From NCBI GenBank assembly GCA_005776475.1, contig SXPB01000179.1, positions 1 through 42,078 of the forward strand: 42,078 nt of DNA. The letters run 5' to 3'. The position numbers were made by a program, and so were the translations under genes. Shown here one piece after another: positions 33,601 through 41,572 of this stretch. The notes under the pieces were generated by a model that worked only from the letters and a program-made list of their open reading frames with translations, ran no database searches and was not told the origin of the DNA. Every line of letters begins with the position of its first letter. The first letter of the stretch is position 1. This stretch comes from Planctomycetia bacterium (GTDB lineage: Bacteria; Planctomycetota; UBA1135; UBA2386).

Positions 33601-35240
33601 TTCAGTCGCGGCTCGGCATCGTCGAGCACGAACCGGAAGCCGTCCTGCACCGACAACCGTTCGACGACGAGCGGCAACAACAACAGCGGCGCGCGCCGCG
33701 GCTTCTGCGATTGCGGACTCTCGAAGAACTTCAGGAAGCCGACCGCGAGGTAGAGCGTGTTGGCGCCGCTCTCCTCCAACGACGTGCGCGCATGCCGGAA
33801 GATCTCGACCAGGCGCGCGTCGAGTTCCTCGGCGTCGAGATCGGCGCGCAAGCGGCCAGCGCGCAGCTCCTCGGCCAGGTACTCGGCGGTGACGTCCTTG
33901 CCGGCGCGCTGCGACGCGAGGTCGAGATCGCGCGGATCGTCGCCGGCGCGCCCCATCTCGGGACGCGGGAACACGCGCACGCGCCCACCGGCCTGCAGCC
34001 GATCCTCGAGCGCTTCGACATCGTGCGCACACAACCGCACCGACTTCTTGGTCTCGGCGAAGTTGAGCAGCCTGTTCCACATCGACAGGTCGAGCAGCTT
34101 CTGCTTCCAGTGCTCAAGGCGATCCTTGGGCGGCGGCGGTGGCGGCGGTGGCGCCGGTTCGGAGGCAACCGTGGGCACTTTGCCAACCGCCGGCACGACA
34201 CCGCTCGCTGGCGCCGCCGACGGCAGTTCCGCAGCAGGAACGAACGCGAGCGTGCGCACCGGCAGCGGCCGGATGCCCGCCTGGCGCGCCGCCGCGACGT
34301 CGATCGCCAGCACGAACGCGTCGTCGTCGAGCAAGCGCTTCTGCGCCGCCGCTGCCGCCACCGCGAACGGCGCGGCATTCGAAGCGCACGCCATCGTGCA
34401 CTCGACGACTGCGAGGGCTTGCAGCTCGACGCGCTTGCGCACTTCGACCGCCGGACCGAACGCCACCGACGGCGCCGAACCCGCCACCAGCCACGCGCCG
34501 ACGAAGGCGTGCTGGCGTTGGATCACCAACACCGGCTGCAGGCCGACGTGCTCGAGCACCGCGGCGTAGAGCAACACCAGGTCGAGGCAGGTGCCGAGCC
34601 GTTCGCCAAGGGCCTGCTCCGGCGTGCGCACCTTCTGGCCGCGCTGCTCGAAGCTCGGCGGCGGCTGCACGTAGGCGATGGCGAGTGCCGCGATCGCTTC
34701 GTGCACCGCCGCCAGCATCGCCCGGGCCCGAGGCAGGCTCTGGCTCTGGTAGCCATCGAGCGCCGCGCTCCCCGTCGCCGCCTGCAGCCGCGCCGAGACG
34801 TCGTGCAGCAACGGCGGCAAGGCCGGGTGGTTCGGCTGCACGAACGCCGCCAGCAAACCCGGCAACACGGCAAGCCCAGGCCATTCGTTCCACGCCAGCA
34901 CGTCGATCGCCGTCGTCGCCGTCGCCAACCGTTCGCCGGCCCGCACTACCGTCGCCGTGCAATCGACGCGCGTTCGTTCGATCACGTTCGCGAACGCTGC
35001 CGCCGACAGCACGAGGTCCGGCGGCGGCACGTCGACGCTGCCGCGCGCGGGCACTTCGGCGACGACCGTGGTCCACGGCGCCGCCAGGTCCCCGGACAGC
35101 GTCAGCGTCACCTGCACATCGCGCAGCGGCGCATCACCATCGTTGCGCACGGTGATGCCGTGCAGCCAACGCACGGCGCACTGCTGCATCGCGTAGCACA
35201 GACTCGCAGCGTGCAGGACTTCGACCTCGACGGCGCTCAC
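30657..35240 (-). CDS. DUF4011 / superfamily 1 helicase, truncated by an in-frame stop
   Basis: The 1,527-residue product (GTG start) is the front of a DUF4011-helicase-Vsr-DUF3320 giant protein. A beta-rich N-terminus leads to a transglutaminase-like stretch (LGERLGTCLDLVLLYAAVLEHV, then QRQHAFVGAWL) and a run of nine prolines at about residue 370. The DUF4011 domain starts at KDRLEHWKQKLLDLSMWNRLLNF. The helicase follows: Walker A LEGPPGTGKSPTITNLIAQ, Walker B FDLVVFDEASQIP, motif III VGDSRQLPPTSFF, LDWHYRSRHESLI and SIGIVTFSQKQQVLIEDLL. The frame stops at ENVQCD followed by TAA, where relatives read ENVQGDERDVI. Proteins of this architecture have been reported as anti-phage effectors. The intact version would be about 1,963 residues. 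Coding content elsewhere looks undamaged. Confidence 0.88.
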   Translation of the reverse strand: MSAVEVEVLHAASLCYAMQQCAVRWLHGITVRNDGDAPLRDVQVTLTLSGDLAAPWTTVVAEVPARGSVDVPPPDLVLSAAAFANVIERTRVDCTATVVRAGERLATATTAIDVLAWNEWPGLAVLPGLLAAFVQPNHPALPPLLHDVSARLQAATGSAALDGYQSQSLPRARAMLAAVHEAIAALAIAYVQPPPSFEQRGQKVRTPEQALGERLGTCLDLVLLYAAVLEHVGLQPVLVIQRQHAFVGAWLVAGSAPSVAFGPAVEVRKRVELQALAVVECTMACASNAAPFAVAAAAAQKRLLDDDAFVLAIDVAAARQAGIRPLPVRTLAFVPAAELPSAAPASGVVPAVGKVPTVASEPAPPPPPPPPKDRLEHWKQKLLDLSMWNRLLNFAETKKSVRLCAHDVEALEDRLQAGGRVRVFPRPEMGRAGDDPRDLDLASQRAGKDVTAEYLAEELRAGRLRADLDAEELDARLVEIFRHARTSLEESGANTLYLAVGFLKFFESPQSQKPRRAPLLLLPLVVERLSVQDGFRFVLDDAEPRLNQTLLQFLHDFDLRVALGDTPPEGESGVDVRAVLDAFRVAALAMPRWEVEPTACIGFFSFTKYLMWLDLADREGLLQSPVLQHLVERPGIGFAQDAPEVPREQLDATDPAATFCLKDADSSQVAAVLAAAGGRSFVLEGPPGTGKSPTITNLIAQSVATGKRVLFVAEKRAALEVVQRRLAEVGLGPFCLELHSSKSGPKAVLEQLRSALEVGQQREPADWAKVAAELQQARAQLNRLVHDLHRPREHGGSVFAAIAELVRLRGTRVVAMPALAGAAAEKVTQAATAIATLAGCATPLGVPARHAFYGVRRTDWTPALARQVAPMAQRFAAAAQALAAALVPVAAAFGCERLLPAAGPSRNQVAVLLELLRFAKAPSLPPASLVRADWHVVEAALAPALVTGRNRDALWAQLAPRWRRELLALDIDRLHAAAARAADSFFVLGWWRLRPVKAELRASAIGAVGGAAAVRADLELAQRVRAEERSLATHAALAAAVGAHWRSGLADWAQVEQFVQQVRQVRRLLLQLAPGTLVPDAACLEAMARLCEAVASGGNPAGPAIAACERAHDEFVAATAEAQALLDVDENLAFGAADQAGLLPTVVARCERWRSSEPMLRDYCAYQAAANAAVAAGTAPLVADHARGEVASPALVPTFRASFLQAWLDGVHAREPELARFRGLDHERAIARFVELDQRQIRLAAAVVRARLAAAVPQLRDTTVASSELGILEREVKKQRRHKPVRRLLAEIPGLLGRLAPCVLMSPLSVAQFLARGAQRFDLVVFDEASQIPMWDAVGAIGRGASLVCVGDSRQLPPTSFFQRQAQGDEIGSDEIPEDLESVLDECGAAGLPRLHLDWHYRSRHESLIAFSNHHYYKNRLLTFPAPAAIAPGLGVRCVRVAGVYDRAGSQQNRIEAEALVAEVVARLLDPVRARESIGIVTFSQKQQVLIEDLLDQKRREDPAIEAAFGAAAEPLFVKNLENVQCD

Positions 35241-35397
35241 GGGATGCCCACGCTACGGCGTCGGCGGTGGGCCGCAATGCGGTCCTCGCCATCCCACTGC
35301 GGCCACCGTCGAAGGGCCCACCCGAGCCCTCGCCCATCGGTCCAGCCTGCGGCGGCGGCGGCATCCTAGCTTCTGAGCCAAACGCCCATCGCGGACT

Positions 35398-35405
35398 GCT
35401 ACGTT
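35398..35405 (+). promoter_or_regulatory. -10 box (GCTACGTT) of the multicopper oxidase gene
   Basis: TACGTT ends 14 bases before the ATG at 35420. The 179-base divergent gap with the DUF4011 gene contains no better promoter that I can see. A leader of about 7-8 bases is implied. Confidence 0.35.
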
Positions 35406-35419
35406 CCCCACCCACGACC

Positions 35420-37180
35420 ATGCGCATTCACCCCCACGCCACCTTCCGTGTCCTCGCGCTGCTCACCGCCGCTTCGCTGCCCGCGCAAGTCGTCGAAGTG
35501 AACCTCACCGCCGCGCCAGGCACGGTGCAGGTGGCACCGGGCGTGAACGTCAACGCGTGGCTCTACAACGGCACGCTGCCTGGGCCGACGCTGCGGATCA
35601 CCCAGGGCCAGACGCTGCGCGTGCGCTTCCAGAACAACCTGCCGGAGTCGACCGCGGTCCACTGGCACGGCCAGCCGATCCAACTCGGCATGGACGGCGT
35701 GCCCGACATCTCGCGGCCAGCGATCGCCGCCGGGCAGGAGTTCATCTACGAACTGCGCGACCTGATCCCGGGCAGCTACTGGTTCCATCCGCACGGTCAC
35801 GAGATGCAGCTCGACATGGGCATGGCAGGCATGCTGATCGTGGACCCGGCGAACCCGGCCAACGACCCGGCCTTCGACGTCGAGCAGACCATCGTGCTCG
35901 ACGAGTGGACAAACCCGCTCGGCGGTGCCTTCTCCGGCCACTTGTTGAACGGCCGCAACAGCGCCGGCCAGCTGCCGATCGCCGTGCAGGCGGGGCAGCG
36001 CCTGCGCCTGCGCATCGTCAACGCCGCGGCGGAGAACAACTACGTGTTCGCGCTCGATGGCCACCCGATGACGGTCACGCATGCCGACGGCAATCGCGTG
36101 CAGCCGGTCGTCGTGCAGGCGATCCCGATCGGCATCGGCGAACGCTGGGACGTGCTCGTCGACTGCGTGAATCCCGGCACCTGGAGCTTCGCGGTCTCCC
36201 TGATCGAGAACCGCAATGCGACCGTCGTGCGCGGCGTCGTGCAGTACGCCGGCCAGACCGGCCCGTTGCCCGCGGCCACGTTCGTGCCGAGCAACCTCGC
36301 CACTGGATCGCTGCTCAACTACGTGCAGCTCGCGTCCTACTTCCCGGTGCAGCCGATCACCGCCACGCCGAACCGCACGTTCACCGCGGCGTTCGCGATG
36401 AGCATGGGCATGGGCGGCGGCGGCATGGTGATGACGCACACGATCAACGGGCAGACCTGGCCGAACGTGACGCCGTTCCTGGTCGCCCACGGCGATCAGG
36501 TGCAGATGACGATGTTCAACAACGGCATGAACGGCATGCCGATGATGCCCGAGTACCACCCGGCGCACGTGCACGGCCACTTCTTCCGGCTCATGGGCAC
36601 GGCCGGCGGCACCGCGAACCCGCCGCAGAAGGACACCGTGCTGCTGCGGCCACTCGGCCAGGCCGGCAGTTCGGTCACGGTGCAGATGACGATGGACAAC
36701 CCGGGCCGCTGGCTCCTGCACTGCCACCACATGGAGCACATGGCGACCGGCATGATGACCGCCATCGAGTACCTGGGTGACGCCGACGCCGACGGCGTGC
36801 CGAGCCGATCCGACTACGAACCGATGGCGCCGCTGCCGGTGCTGACGATCAGCGACCAGCCCGCCGCCTTCGCGCCGGGAGCGAGTAACACCGTGCGCGT
36901 GCAATGGACGCCGAACCAGCTGTTCGCGCTGTTCGCCGGCCCGACCGAACTGGCGCCTTGGGTCGTGTTGCCAGGACTCGGCACGCTCGTGCTCGAGCCG
37001 ACGACCGCAGCGCCGCTCGGCGTGGCGATCACTTCCGCAACGGGCATGGCGACCGTTCCGTATGCGCTGCCGAACAACCCGGCGATTGTCGGTCTGCGCG
37101 TCGGCCTGCAGGGCGTCGGGTTGCTGGCGCCGACGAACAGCCTCTCGCTGTCGACATTCCAGGCGATGACGGCGCGCTGA
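35420..37180 (+). CDS. Exported multicopper oxidase
   Basis: The ATG at 35420 gives a signal peptide (MRIHPHATFRVLALLTAASLPAQ) and 586 residues; the track start at 35267 is too early. It is a three-cupredoxin multicopper oxidase. The copper-binding blocks are all present: HWHGQPIQ, SYWFHPHGHEMQLDMGMAGMLIV, HPAHVHGHFFRL and LLHCHHMEHMATGM (HCH type 1/3 block with the axial Met). A Met/Gly-rich stretch (MSMGMGGGGMVM) resembles the Met-rich region of CueO-type cuprous oxidases. After about residue 450 comes an acidic DADADG linker and the C-terminal domain shared with the M14 peptidase (LPNNPAIVGLRVGLQGVGL). Likely roles are copper detoxification or oxidation of metals or phenols outside the cytoplasm. 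Confidence 0.93.
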   Translation: MRIHPHATFRVLALLTAASLPAQVVEVNLTAAPGTVQVAPGVNVNAWLYNGTLPGPTLRITQGQTLRVRFQNNLPESTAVHWHGQPIQLGMDGVPDISRPAIAAGQEFIYELRDLIPGSYWFHPHGHEMQLDMGMAGMLIVDPANPANDPAFDVEQTIVLDEWTNPLGGAFSGHLLNGRNSAGQLPIAVQAGQRLRLRIVNAAAENNYVFALDGHPMTVTHADGNRVQPVVVQAIPIGIGERWDVLVDCVNPGTWSFAVSLIENRNATVVRGVVQYAGQTGPLPAATFVPSNLATGSLLNYVQLASYFPVQPITATPNRTFTAAFAMSMGMGGGGMVMTHTINGQTWPNVTPFLVAHGDQVQMTMFNNGMNGMPMMPEYHPAHVHGHFFRLMGTAGGTANPPQKDTVLLRPLGQAGSSVTVQMTMDNPGRWLLHCHHMEHMATGMMTAIEYLGDADADGVPSRSDYEPMAPLPVLTISDQPAAFAPGASNTVRVQWTPNQLFALFAGPTELAPWVVLPGLGTLVLEPTTAAPLGVAITSATGMATVPYALPNNPAIVGLRVGLQGVGLLAPTNSLSLSTFQAMTAR

Positions 37181-37195
37181 CGCGCCGGGCCGCTC

Positions 37196-37975
37196 TCACG
37201 ACGTGTACCGCCGATCCAGGTGCACGTAGCCACCGTCGACGAAGAGCACCTGCCCGGTCGTATGGCTGCTGCGCGGGGACGCGACGAACACCACCGTCGC
37301 CGCCACTTCCTCGACCGTCGTGAAGCGCTGGCCGAGCGGCACCGAACGTTCGATGCGAGCCCGCTCCGCCGACGGATCGGCGCATCCCGCCAACCACTGC
37401 TCGTACATCGGCGTCCACACCTCCGCCGGCAGCACCGCATTCACCCGCACGCCGTGCGCCGCCAGCTCCAGCGCCCACTCGCGCGTCAGCGCCAGCAAGG
37501 CACCCTTCGCCGCCGCATAGCCCGACGTGCCGCCCTGCCCCGTCACCGCCACCTTGCTGCCGATGTTCACCACCGCCCCGCGCGACTGCTCGAGCCACGG
37601 CCGTGCGTGGCGCAGCAGCGCGTAGGCGTGCACCAGGTTGTCGCGCAGCGACTGCACGAACGCGTCCTCGCCGCCGTCGAGGCCGACGCCATCGTTGCGG
37701 CCGGCGTTGTTGACCAGCACGGCGACGCCACCGAACCGGCCGACGGCCAACGCGATCGCCCGCGCACACGTGCCCGACGCAGCCAGGTCGCCGCCACAGA
37801 ACGCAACGTCGGCCCGCGGGCCACGCGAAGCGACCAGGGCCTCGCCGGCCACGTCGTCGCGGTCGACGACGACGACGCGCGCCCCCTCGGCCAGAAACCC
37901 ATCGACGATCGCGCGCCCGATGCCGCGGCAGCCACCGCTCACCACCACCACCTTGCCGGCGAGCTGCAGGTCCAT
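37196..37975 (-). CDS. Short-chain dehydrogenase/reductase
   Basis: The 259-residue enzyme starts MDLQLAGKVVVVSGGCRGIGRAIVDGFLAEGA; the GGCRGIG loop and VVVDRDD after beta-2 are a classical SDR nucleotide site. It continues with LVNNAGRNDGV, the catalytic triad VVNIGSKVAVTGQGGTSGYAAAKGAL (Ser, Tyr, Lys), VNAVLPAEVWTPMYEQWL and a C-terminal TTGQVLFVDGGYVHLD. The Asp-rich end of beta-2 favours NAD(H). The track start at 38032 is in the upstream gene; the ATG at 37975 has GAGG just before it. It follows the fumarylacetoacetase-family gene by 10 bases, so both probably act in one sugar-acid or aromatic-type catabolic pathway. The exact substrate is unknown. Confidence 0.9.
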   Translation of the reverse strand: MDLQLAGKVVVVSGGCRGIGRAIVDGFLAEGARVVVVDRDDVAGEALVASRGPRADVAFCGGDLAASGTCARAIALAVGRFGGVAVLVNNAGRNDGVGLDGGEDAFVQSLRDNLVHAYALLRHARPWLEQSRGAVVNIGSKVAVTGQGGTSGYAAAKGALLALTREWALELAAHGVRVNAVLPAEVWTPMYEQWLAGCADPSAERARIERSVPLGQRFTTVEEVAATVVFVASPRSSHTTGQVLFVDGGYVHLDRRYTS

Positions 37976-37985
37976 GGTGCCTCGT

Positions 37986-38900
37986 TCAGTTCGTCGCGTC
38001 GGCAGCGACCACCGGGTTGCGCAACACGCCAAGCCCTTCGACTTCGACTTCGCAGACGTCGCCCGCCTTCAGGTAGATCGGCGGCTTGCGGAAGCAGCCC
38101 ACGCCCGGCGGCGTGCCGGTGGCGATCACGTCGCCCGGTTCGAGCGTGATGTCGGCGCTGATCGATGCGATCAGCTGCGGCACGTTGAACACGAGCTGGT
38201 TGGTGTTCGAGTCCTGCATCGTCGTGCCGTTCAACCGCAGCCGGATGCGCAGCACGTGCGGATCCGGGATCTCGTCGGTGGTCGCCACGAACGGCCCGAA
38301 TGGCGCCAACGTGTCGCACGACTTGCCGCGTTGCCACTGGCCGTCGGCGAACTGGAAGTCGCGCGCCGAGACGTCGTGCAGGTTGCAGTAGCCGAGCACG
38401 TGCCGCATCGCGTCGGCTTCCGCGACGCGCGCCGCGCGCCGGCCGATCACCACGCCGAGCTCGGCCTCGAAGTCGGTCTGCGTGCTGCCGCGCGGGATGC
38501 GGATCGGTCCCTCCGGTCGCTGCACGCAGGTGACGAACTTGCTGAACAACAGCGGGCGCTTCGGCAGTTCGGCGTTCTGTTCGGCGGCGTGGTCGCGGTA
38601 GTTGAGCCCGATGCACAGGATCTTGCCGGGCCGCGGCACCGGCGCGTGCAGCTGCACGGCACTCCGCAGCAGCACCGCACCGGCCGCTCGCCACCGTTCA
38701 CGTTGGCCGGCGTCAGCGGCGCGCCCCACGGCAGCGCGCGCTGCCGCCAGGAACGGATGCGCCAGGTCGTAGGCGTCGTTGGGTTGCCCCCGCGCCGGCA
38801 AAGCCAGGGTCGGATGGGCGAGGTCGAGCACGGTGTCGGCATCGAGCAGGGCACCGGGCCGAACGAGAGAAGACGACGTGGCGAAGGCGACGAGTTTCAC
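37986..38900 (-). CDS. Fumarylacetoacetate hydrolase family protein
   Basis: I take the GTG at 38900 (VKLVAFATSSSLVRPGALL) as start, giving 304 residues; the longer track frame adds a low-complexity front. The FAH fold shows PGKILCIGLNYRDHAAEQNAEL, RPLLFSKFVTC, the metal-binding Glu pair in DFEAELGVVIGRRA, GYCNLHDVSARDFQF, the Asp block GKSCDTLAPFGPFVAT, and EPGDVIATGTPPGVG. Family members hydrolyse or decarboxylate beta-diketo or 2-keto-3-deoxy acids with Mg2+/Mn2+. The N-terminal extension of about 70 residues is common in the FAHD2/ureidoglycolate-lyase-like members. It forms an operon with the SDR downstream, a frequent pairing in sugar-acid catabolism (for example fucose or rhamnose), which is an inference. 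Confidence 0.92.
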   Translation of the reverse strand: MKLVAFATSSSLVRPGALLDADTVLDLAHPTLALPARGQPNDAYDLAHPFLAAARAAVGRAADAGQRERWRAAGAVLLRSAVQLHAPVPRPGKILCIGLNYRDHAAEQNAELPKRPLLFSKFVTCVQRPEGPIRIPRGSTQTDFEAELGVVIGRRAARVAEADAMRHVLGYCNLHDVSARDFQFADGQWQRGKSCDTLAPFGPFVATTDEIPDPHVLRIRLRLNGTTMQDSNTNQLVFNVPQLIASISADITLEPGDVIATGTPPGVGCFRKPPIYLKAGDVCEVEVEGLGVLRNPVVAADATN

Positions 38901-39045
38901 GCGGCCGACAAGCGGACTGCATCGGCCGGCGGCGCGCAACCGCGGATCGACGGGCGGCTTCGGGCGGCGACGGTTGCTGGCCGGCACACCCCCGAAATCC
39001 GCAACTTCCTGCCACACCACGCTGCGGATTCCGGCTGACCTGGGC

Positions 39046-41364
39046 ATGCACCCCACTCCCGCCCTCGTCCTCCTCCTCGCCGCCGCGCTAGGCGCCCAAG
39101 AGACCCAGAATCCACCGAAGATCCCGCGCCAGCCGTCCGGCGGTCGCGAGGCCCCGGCGGTGACTTCGGAGGTCCAGATTCCCGATGCACCCATGCCGTT
39201 GGGGATGCCGACGCCCGCCCTCGCCGAGCCCGCGGCGCCGATGGCGGCCGACGCGACGATCCCGGCCTTTCCGGTGCGCGAAGACCGCGTTCGGTTCGAT
39301 CGCGGTGCCGATGGCACGCTGTGGGCAGCCGCGGCGGGCTGGAAGGCATCGTTCGACGGCACGGCGGCGACGTTCGTGCCCTTCCTCGGCAGCACGGCCC
39401 CGACCAACTACCCCGCTCGCTTCGCCGTGAGCAGCGTGCACGCCGGCGGCGTTGCGATCGAAGTGAGCGACGGCGTCGCCACCGAGCAGGGCCAGACGAT
39501 TTCGATCGGCCGCGGCGGCATGGTCGAGCAGTACGTGGCGTCGACGGCCGGCATCGAGCAAAAGTTCGTCTTCGATCGACTGCCCACACGCGGCCTCGTC
39601 GCTGTCACGATCGGCGTCGATAGTGGCTACGCGGTGACCGCCGAGAACGGTGGCTACCGATTCACCTGCGCGCACGGTTCGTTCACCTACGGTACCGCGA
39701 CGGCGTTCGACGCGAACGGCCGCAGCACGCCGGTCGCCAGCGAATGGACCGGCAACGCGATCCGGCTCACGGTGCCGGAGTCGTTCGTCGCCAACGCGAG
39801 CCTGCCGCTCGTGATCGATCCGCTGATCGGCAACACCAGCATGGTGTTCGGCCCGTCAACGCAGCTGATCGAAGCGACCGACATCGCCTTCGATGCGTCG
39901 CTGAACGAATACCTCGCCGTGCGCGAACAGGCCTTCAGCCTCGCGGACAGCGACGTCTACGCGCAGCGGTTCGACGCGGCCATGCAGCCGATCGGCGGTC
40001 CCCTGACCATCGACTTCTCGGGTACGTCGTGGCGCGCTTGCCGCATCGCCGGGCTCAACCTCTACAACAAGTTCCTGATCGTCGCCGAGTGCCAGGTGGG
40101 CGCGAACGCGACCTACGTCGCGGGTCGCATCGTCGATGCGAACGGGTGGACGCTGGGCTCGACTTTCGACATCGAACACGGCGCGGTCGCCTGCTCGAGC
40201 CCCGACGTCGGCGGCGATCCGAGTTTGATCGGGCCAGTGTTCTGGACCGTCGTCTACGAGCGCCACTACTCCGCCAACGACCACGACGTCGTCATCCGCC
40301 AAGTGCAGTCCGATGCGGTCCTGCGCGGCACGTCGTACACCAGCATCGGCACGTCCGTCGATAATGAACGCGCGCCGGTGATCTCGAACTCGAACGGTGC
40401 CGACGGCTCGTTCTCGACCCAACGGTGGTGCATCGCGTTCTGGCGTGACCTCGGCTTCAACACCACCATTCGCACCTCGACCGTGGCCTGGGACGGCGTC
40501 GTCGATCCCGTGCAAACGGTGAGCGGCGGCTACCCGGTGCAGGACTCCGCCGATCTGACGGTCTCGTCGCCGACGCTGGCGTCGATGGGGCGCAACTTCA
40601 TGGTCGCGACGACGCGCTACAGCTATGTGTTCAATCTCAAGCACATCCACGCCGCGGTCGTCGGCAACGGCGTCGTGGTCGCCCCGCTCACCGAGGCGAT
40701 CGACTACAACACCGAGCAGGGCTGCCCAGTCGCCGACACCGACGGCCGTCGCTTCGCGCTCGCCTACACCCGGCGCCCCACGCTGGCGAACCCCTACTAC
40801 TACCTCGCGACCCACGACCTCGTCGGCAGCACTCTGGTGTTGCGTGAAGTGCGGTCCATCGGTCCCTCGTCCAACCTCGAATGCCGCCATTCGCTGTGCT
40901 CCGAGATCTCCGGCGGTGCGGGGCGGCAGCGTCGCTACGGCGGCTTGTGGGTCGAGCGCACCGCCGCAGGTGACCTGGTGCACGCCGCGAACTACGCCGG
41001 CGTGGCGAGCCCCGGCGGCGCCACCATTCGCCCAACCGGCTGCGGCACCTTCGGCATCACGGTGCCGGCCCACTACGACTTCGCCGCGATCGGTGGCTCG
41101 ATCCACATCGACGCGACCAACAACACCGGCCTGATGGGCTGGGGCTTCGGCGTCCCGGTGTCGGCGCCACTGCCCGGCTGCGGCGCTTGCATGATCGGCA
41201 CCACGGCCGACGCCATCCTGGTCGGCGCAACACTCGACATTCCGGTGCCGTTCAACGTCAACCTCGTTGGCGCCCTGTTCGCTTGCCAGTCGTTCCGCAT
41301 CGGCTTTGGCACTTGCCTCGGCGACTTCGAGTTCAGCGACACGGTCGATGTGACGATCCGCTGA
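39046..41364 (+). CDS. Large exported protein with the shared N- and C-terminal domains
   Basis: The ATG at 39046 gives MHPTPALVLLLAAALGAQ, a signal peptide, and 772 residues; the track start at 38779 lies in the opposite gene. An N-terminal beta domain (about 65-265; PVREDRVRFDRGADGTLWA, PFLGSTAPTNYPARF, ending LPLVIDPLIGN) looks like a DUF7948-type domain of large surface proteins. It is paralogous to the partial protein at 1-502. The middle (about 270-650) has repeated strands with DSDVYAQRFDAAMQPIG-type segments, like WD or beta-propeller surface proteins. The C-terminus has four cysteines (PGCGACMIG and others) and the shared VPFNVNLVGALFACQSFRI motif. No enzyme motif is seen; adhesion or a cell-surface role is a guess. 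Confidence 0.85.
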   Translation: MHPTPALVLLLAAALGAQETQNPPKIPRQPSGGREAPAVTSEVQIPDAPMPLGMPTPALAEPAAPMAADATIPAFPVREDRVRFDRGADGTLWAAAAGWKASFDGTAATFVPFLGSTAPTNYPARFAVSSVHAGGVAIEVSDGVATEQGQTISIGRGGMVEQYVASTAGIEQKFVFDRLPTRGLVAVTIGVDSGYAVTAENGGYRFTCAHGSFTYGTATAFDANGRSTPVASEWTGNAIRLTVPESFVANASLPLVIDPLIGNTSMVFGPSTQLIEATDIAFDASLNEYLAVREQAFSLADSDVYAQRFDAAMQPIGGPLTIDFSGTSWRACRIAGLNLYNKFLIVAECQVGANATYVAGRIVDANGWTLGSTFDIEHGAVACSSPDVGGDPSLIGPVFWTVVYERHYSANDHDVVIRQVQSDAVLRGTSYTSIGTSVDNERAPVISNSNGADGSFSTQRWCIAFWRDLGFNTTIRTSTVAWDGVVDPVQTVSGGYPVQDSADLTVSSPTLASMGRNFMVATTRYSYVFNLKHIHAAVVGNGVVVAPLTEAIDYNTEQGCPVADTDGRRFALAYTRRPTLANPYYYLATHDLVGSTLVLREVRSIGPSSNLECRHSLCSEISGGAGRQRRYGGLWVERTAAGDLVHAANYAGVASPGGATIRPTGCGTFGITVPAHYDFAAIGGSIHIDATNNTGLMGWGFGVPVSAPLPGCGACMIGTTADAILVGATLDIPVPFNVNLVGALFACQSFRIGFGTCLGDFEFSDTVDVTIR

Positions 41365-41413
41365 TAGCGGCTTCCGGAGCGTTGGCAACGACGCCTCCGC
41401 CGACGCGGCAACG

Positions 41414-41439
41414 CCGGCAACCGAGCACCCGGTTGCCGG
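41414..41439. terminator. Perfect 10-pair hairpin between convergent genes
   Basis: CCGGCAACCG (41414-41423) and CGGTTGCCGG (41430-41439) are exact inverted repeats with a six-base loop, AGCACC. The site is about 50 bases after the stop of the 772-residue protein and about 130 bases from the end of the LUD gene. It has no T tract on either strand. It is a likely bidirectional transcription stop. The rest of the 208-base gap shows nothing else. Confidence 0.4.
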
Positions 41440-41572
41440 TGGACCAGGTTCGGACGACACTGCTCCCGCCCATGCCCGACGGCACCGGGCTGCCGAAGGC
41501 GAACAGGCCGACCCGCTTCGAGGAACCGGCTTTTCCCGACGAGGAACGTCGGCGGCATCCGTGGCGGCGAAC

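Noticed and set aside
29508-35369. A 1,953-residue plus-strand ORF across the helicase gene
   Set aside because: It is rich in Arg, His, Gln and Ala with no domain, and it is exactly antisense to a gene with clear helicase motifs. It is a GC-driven shadow frame.
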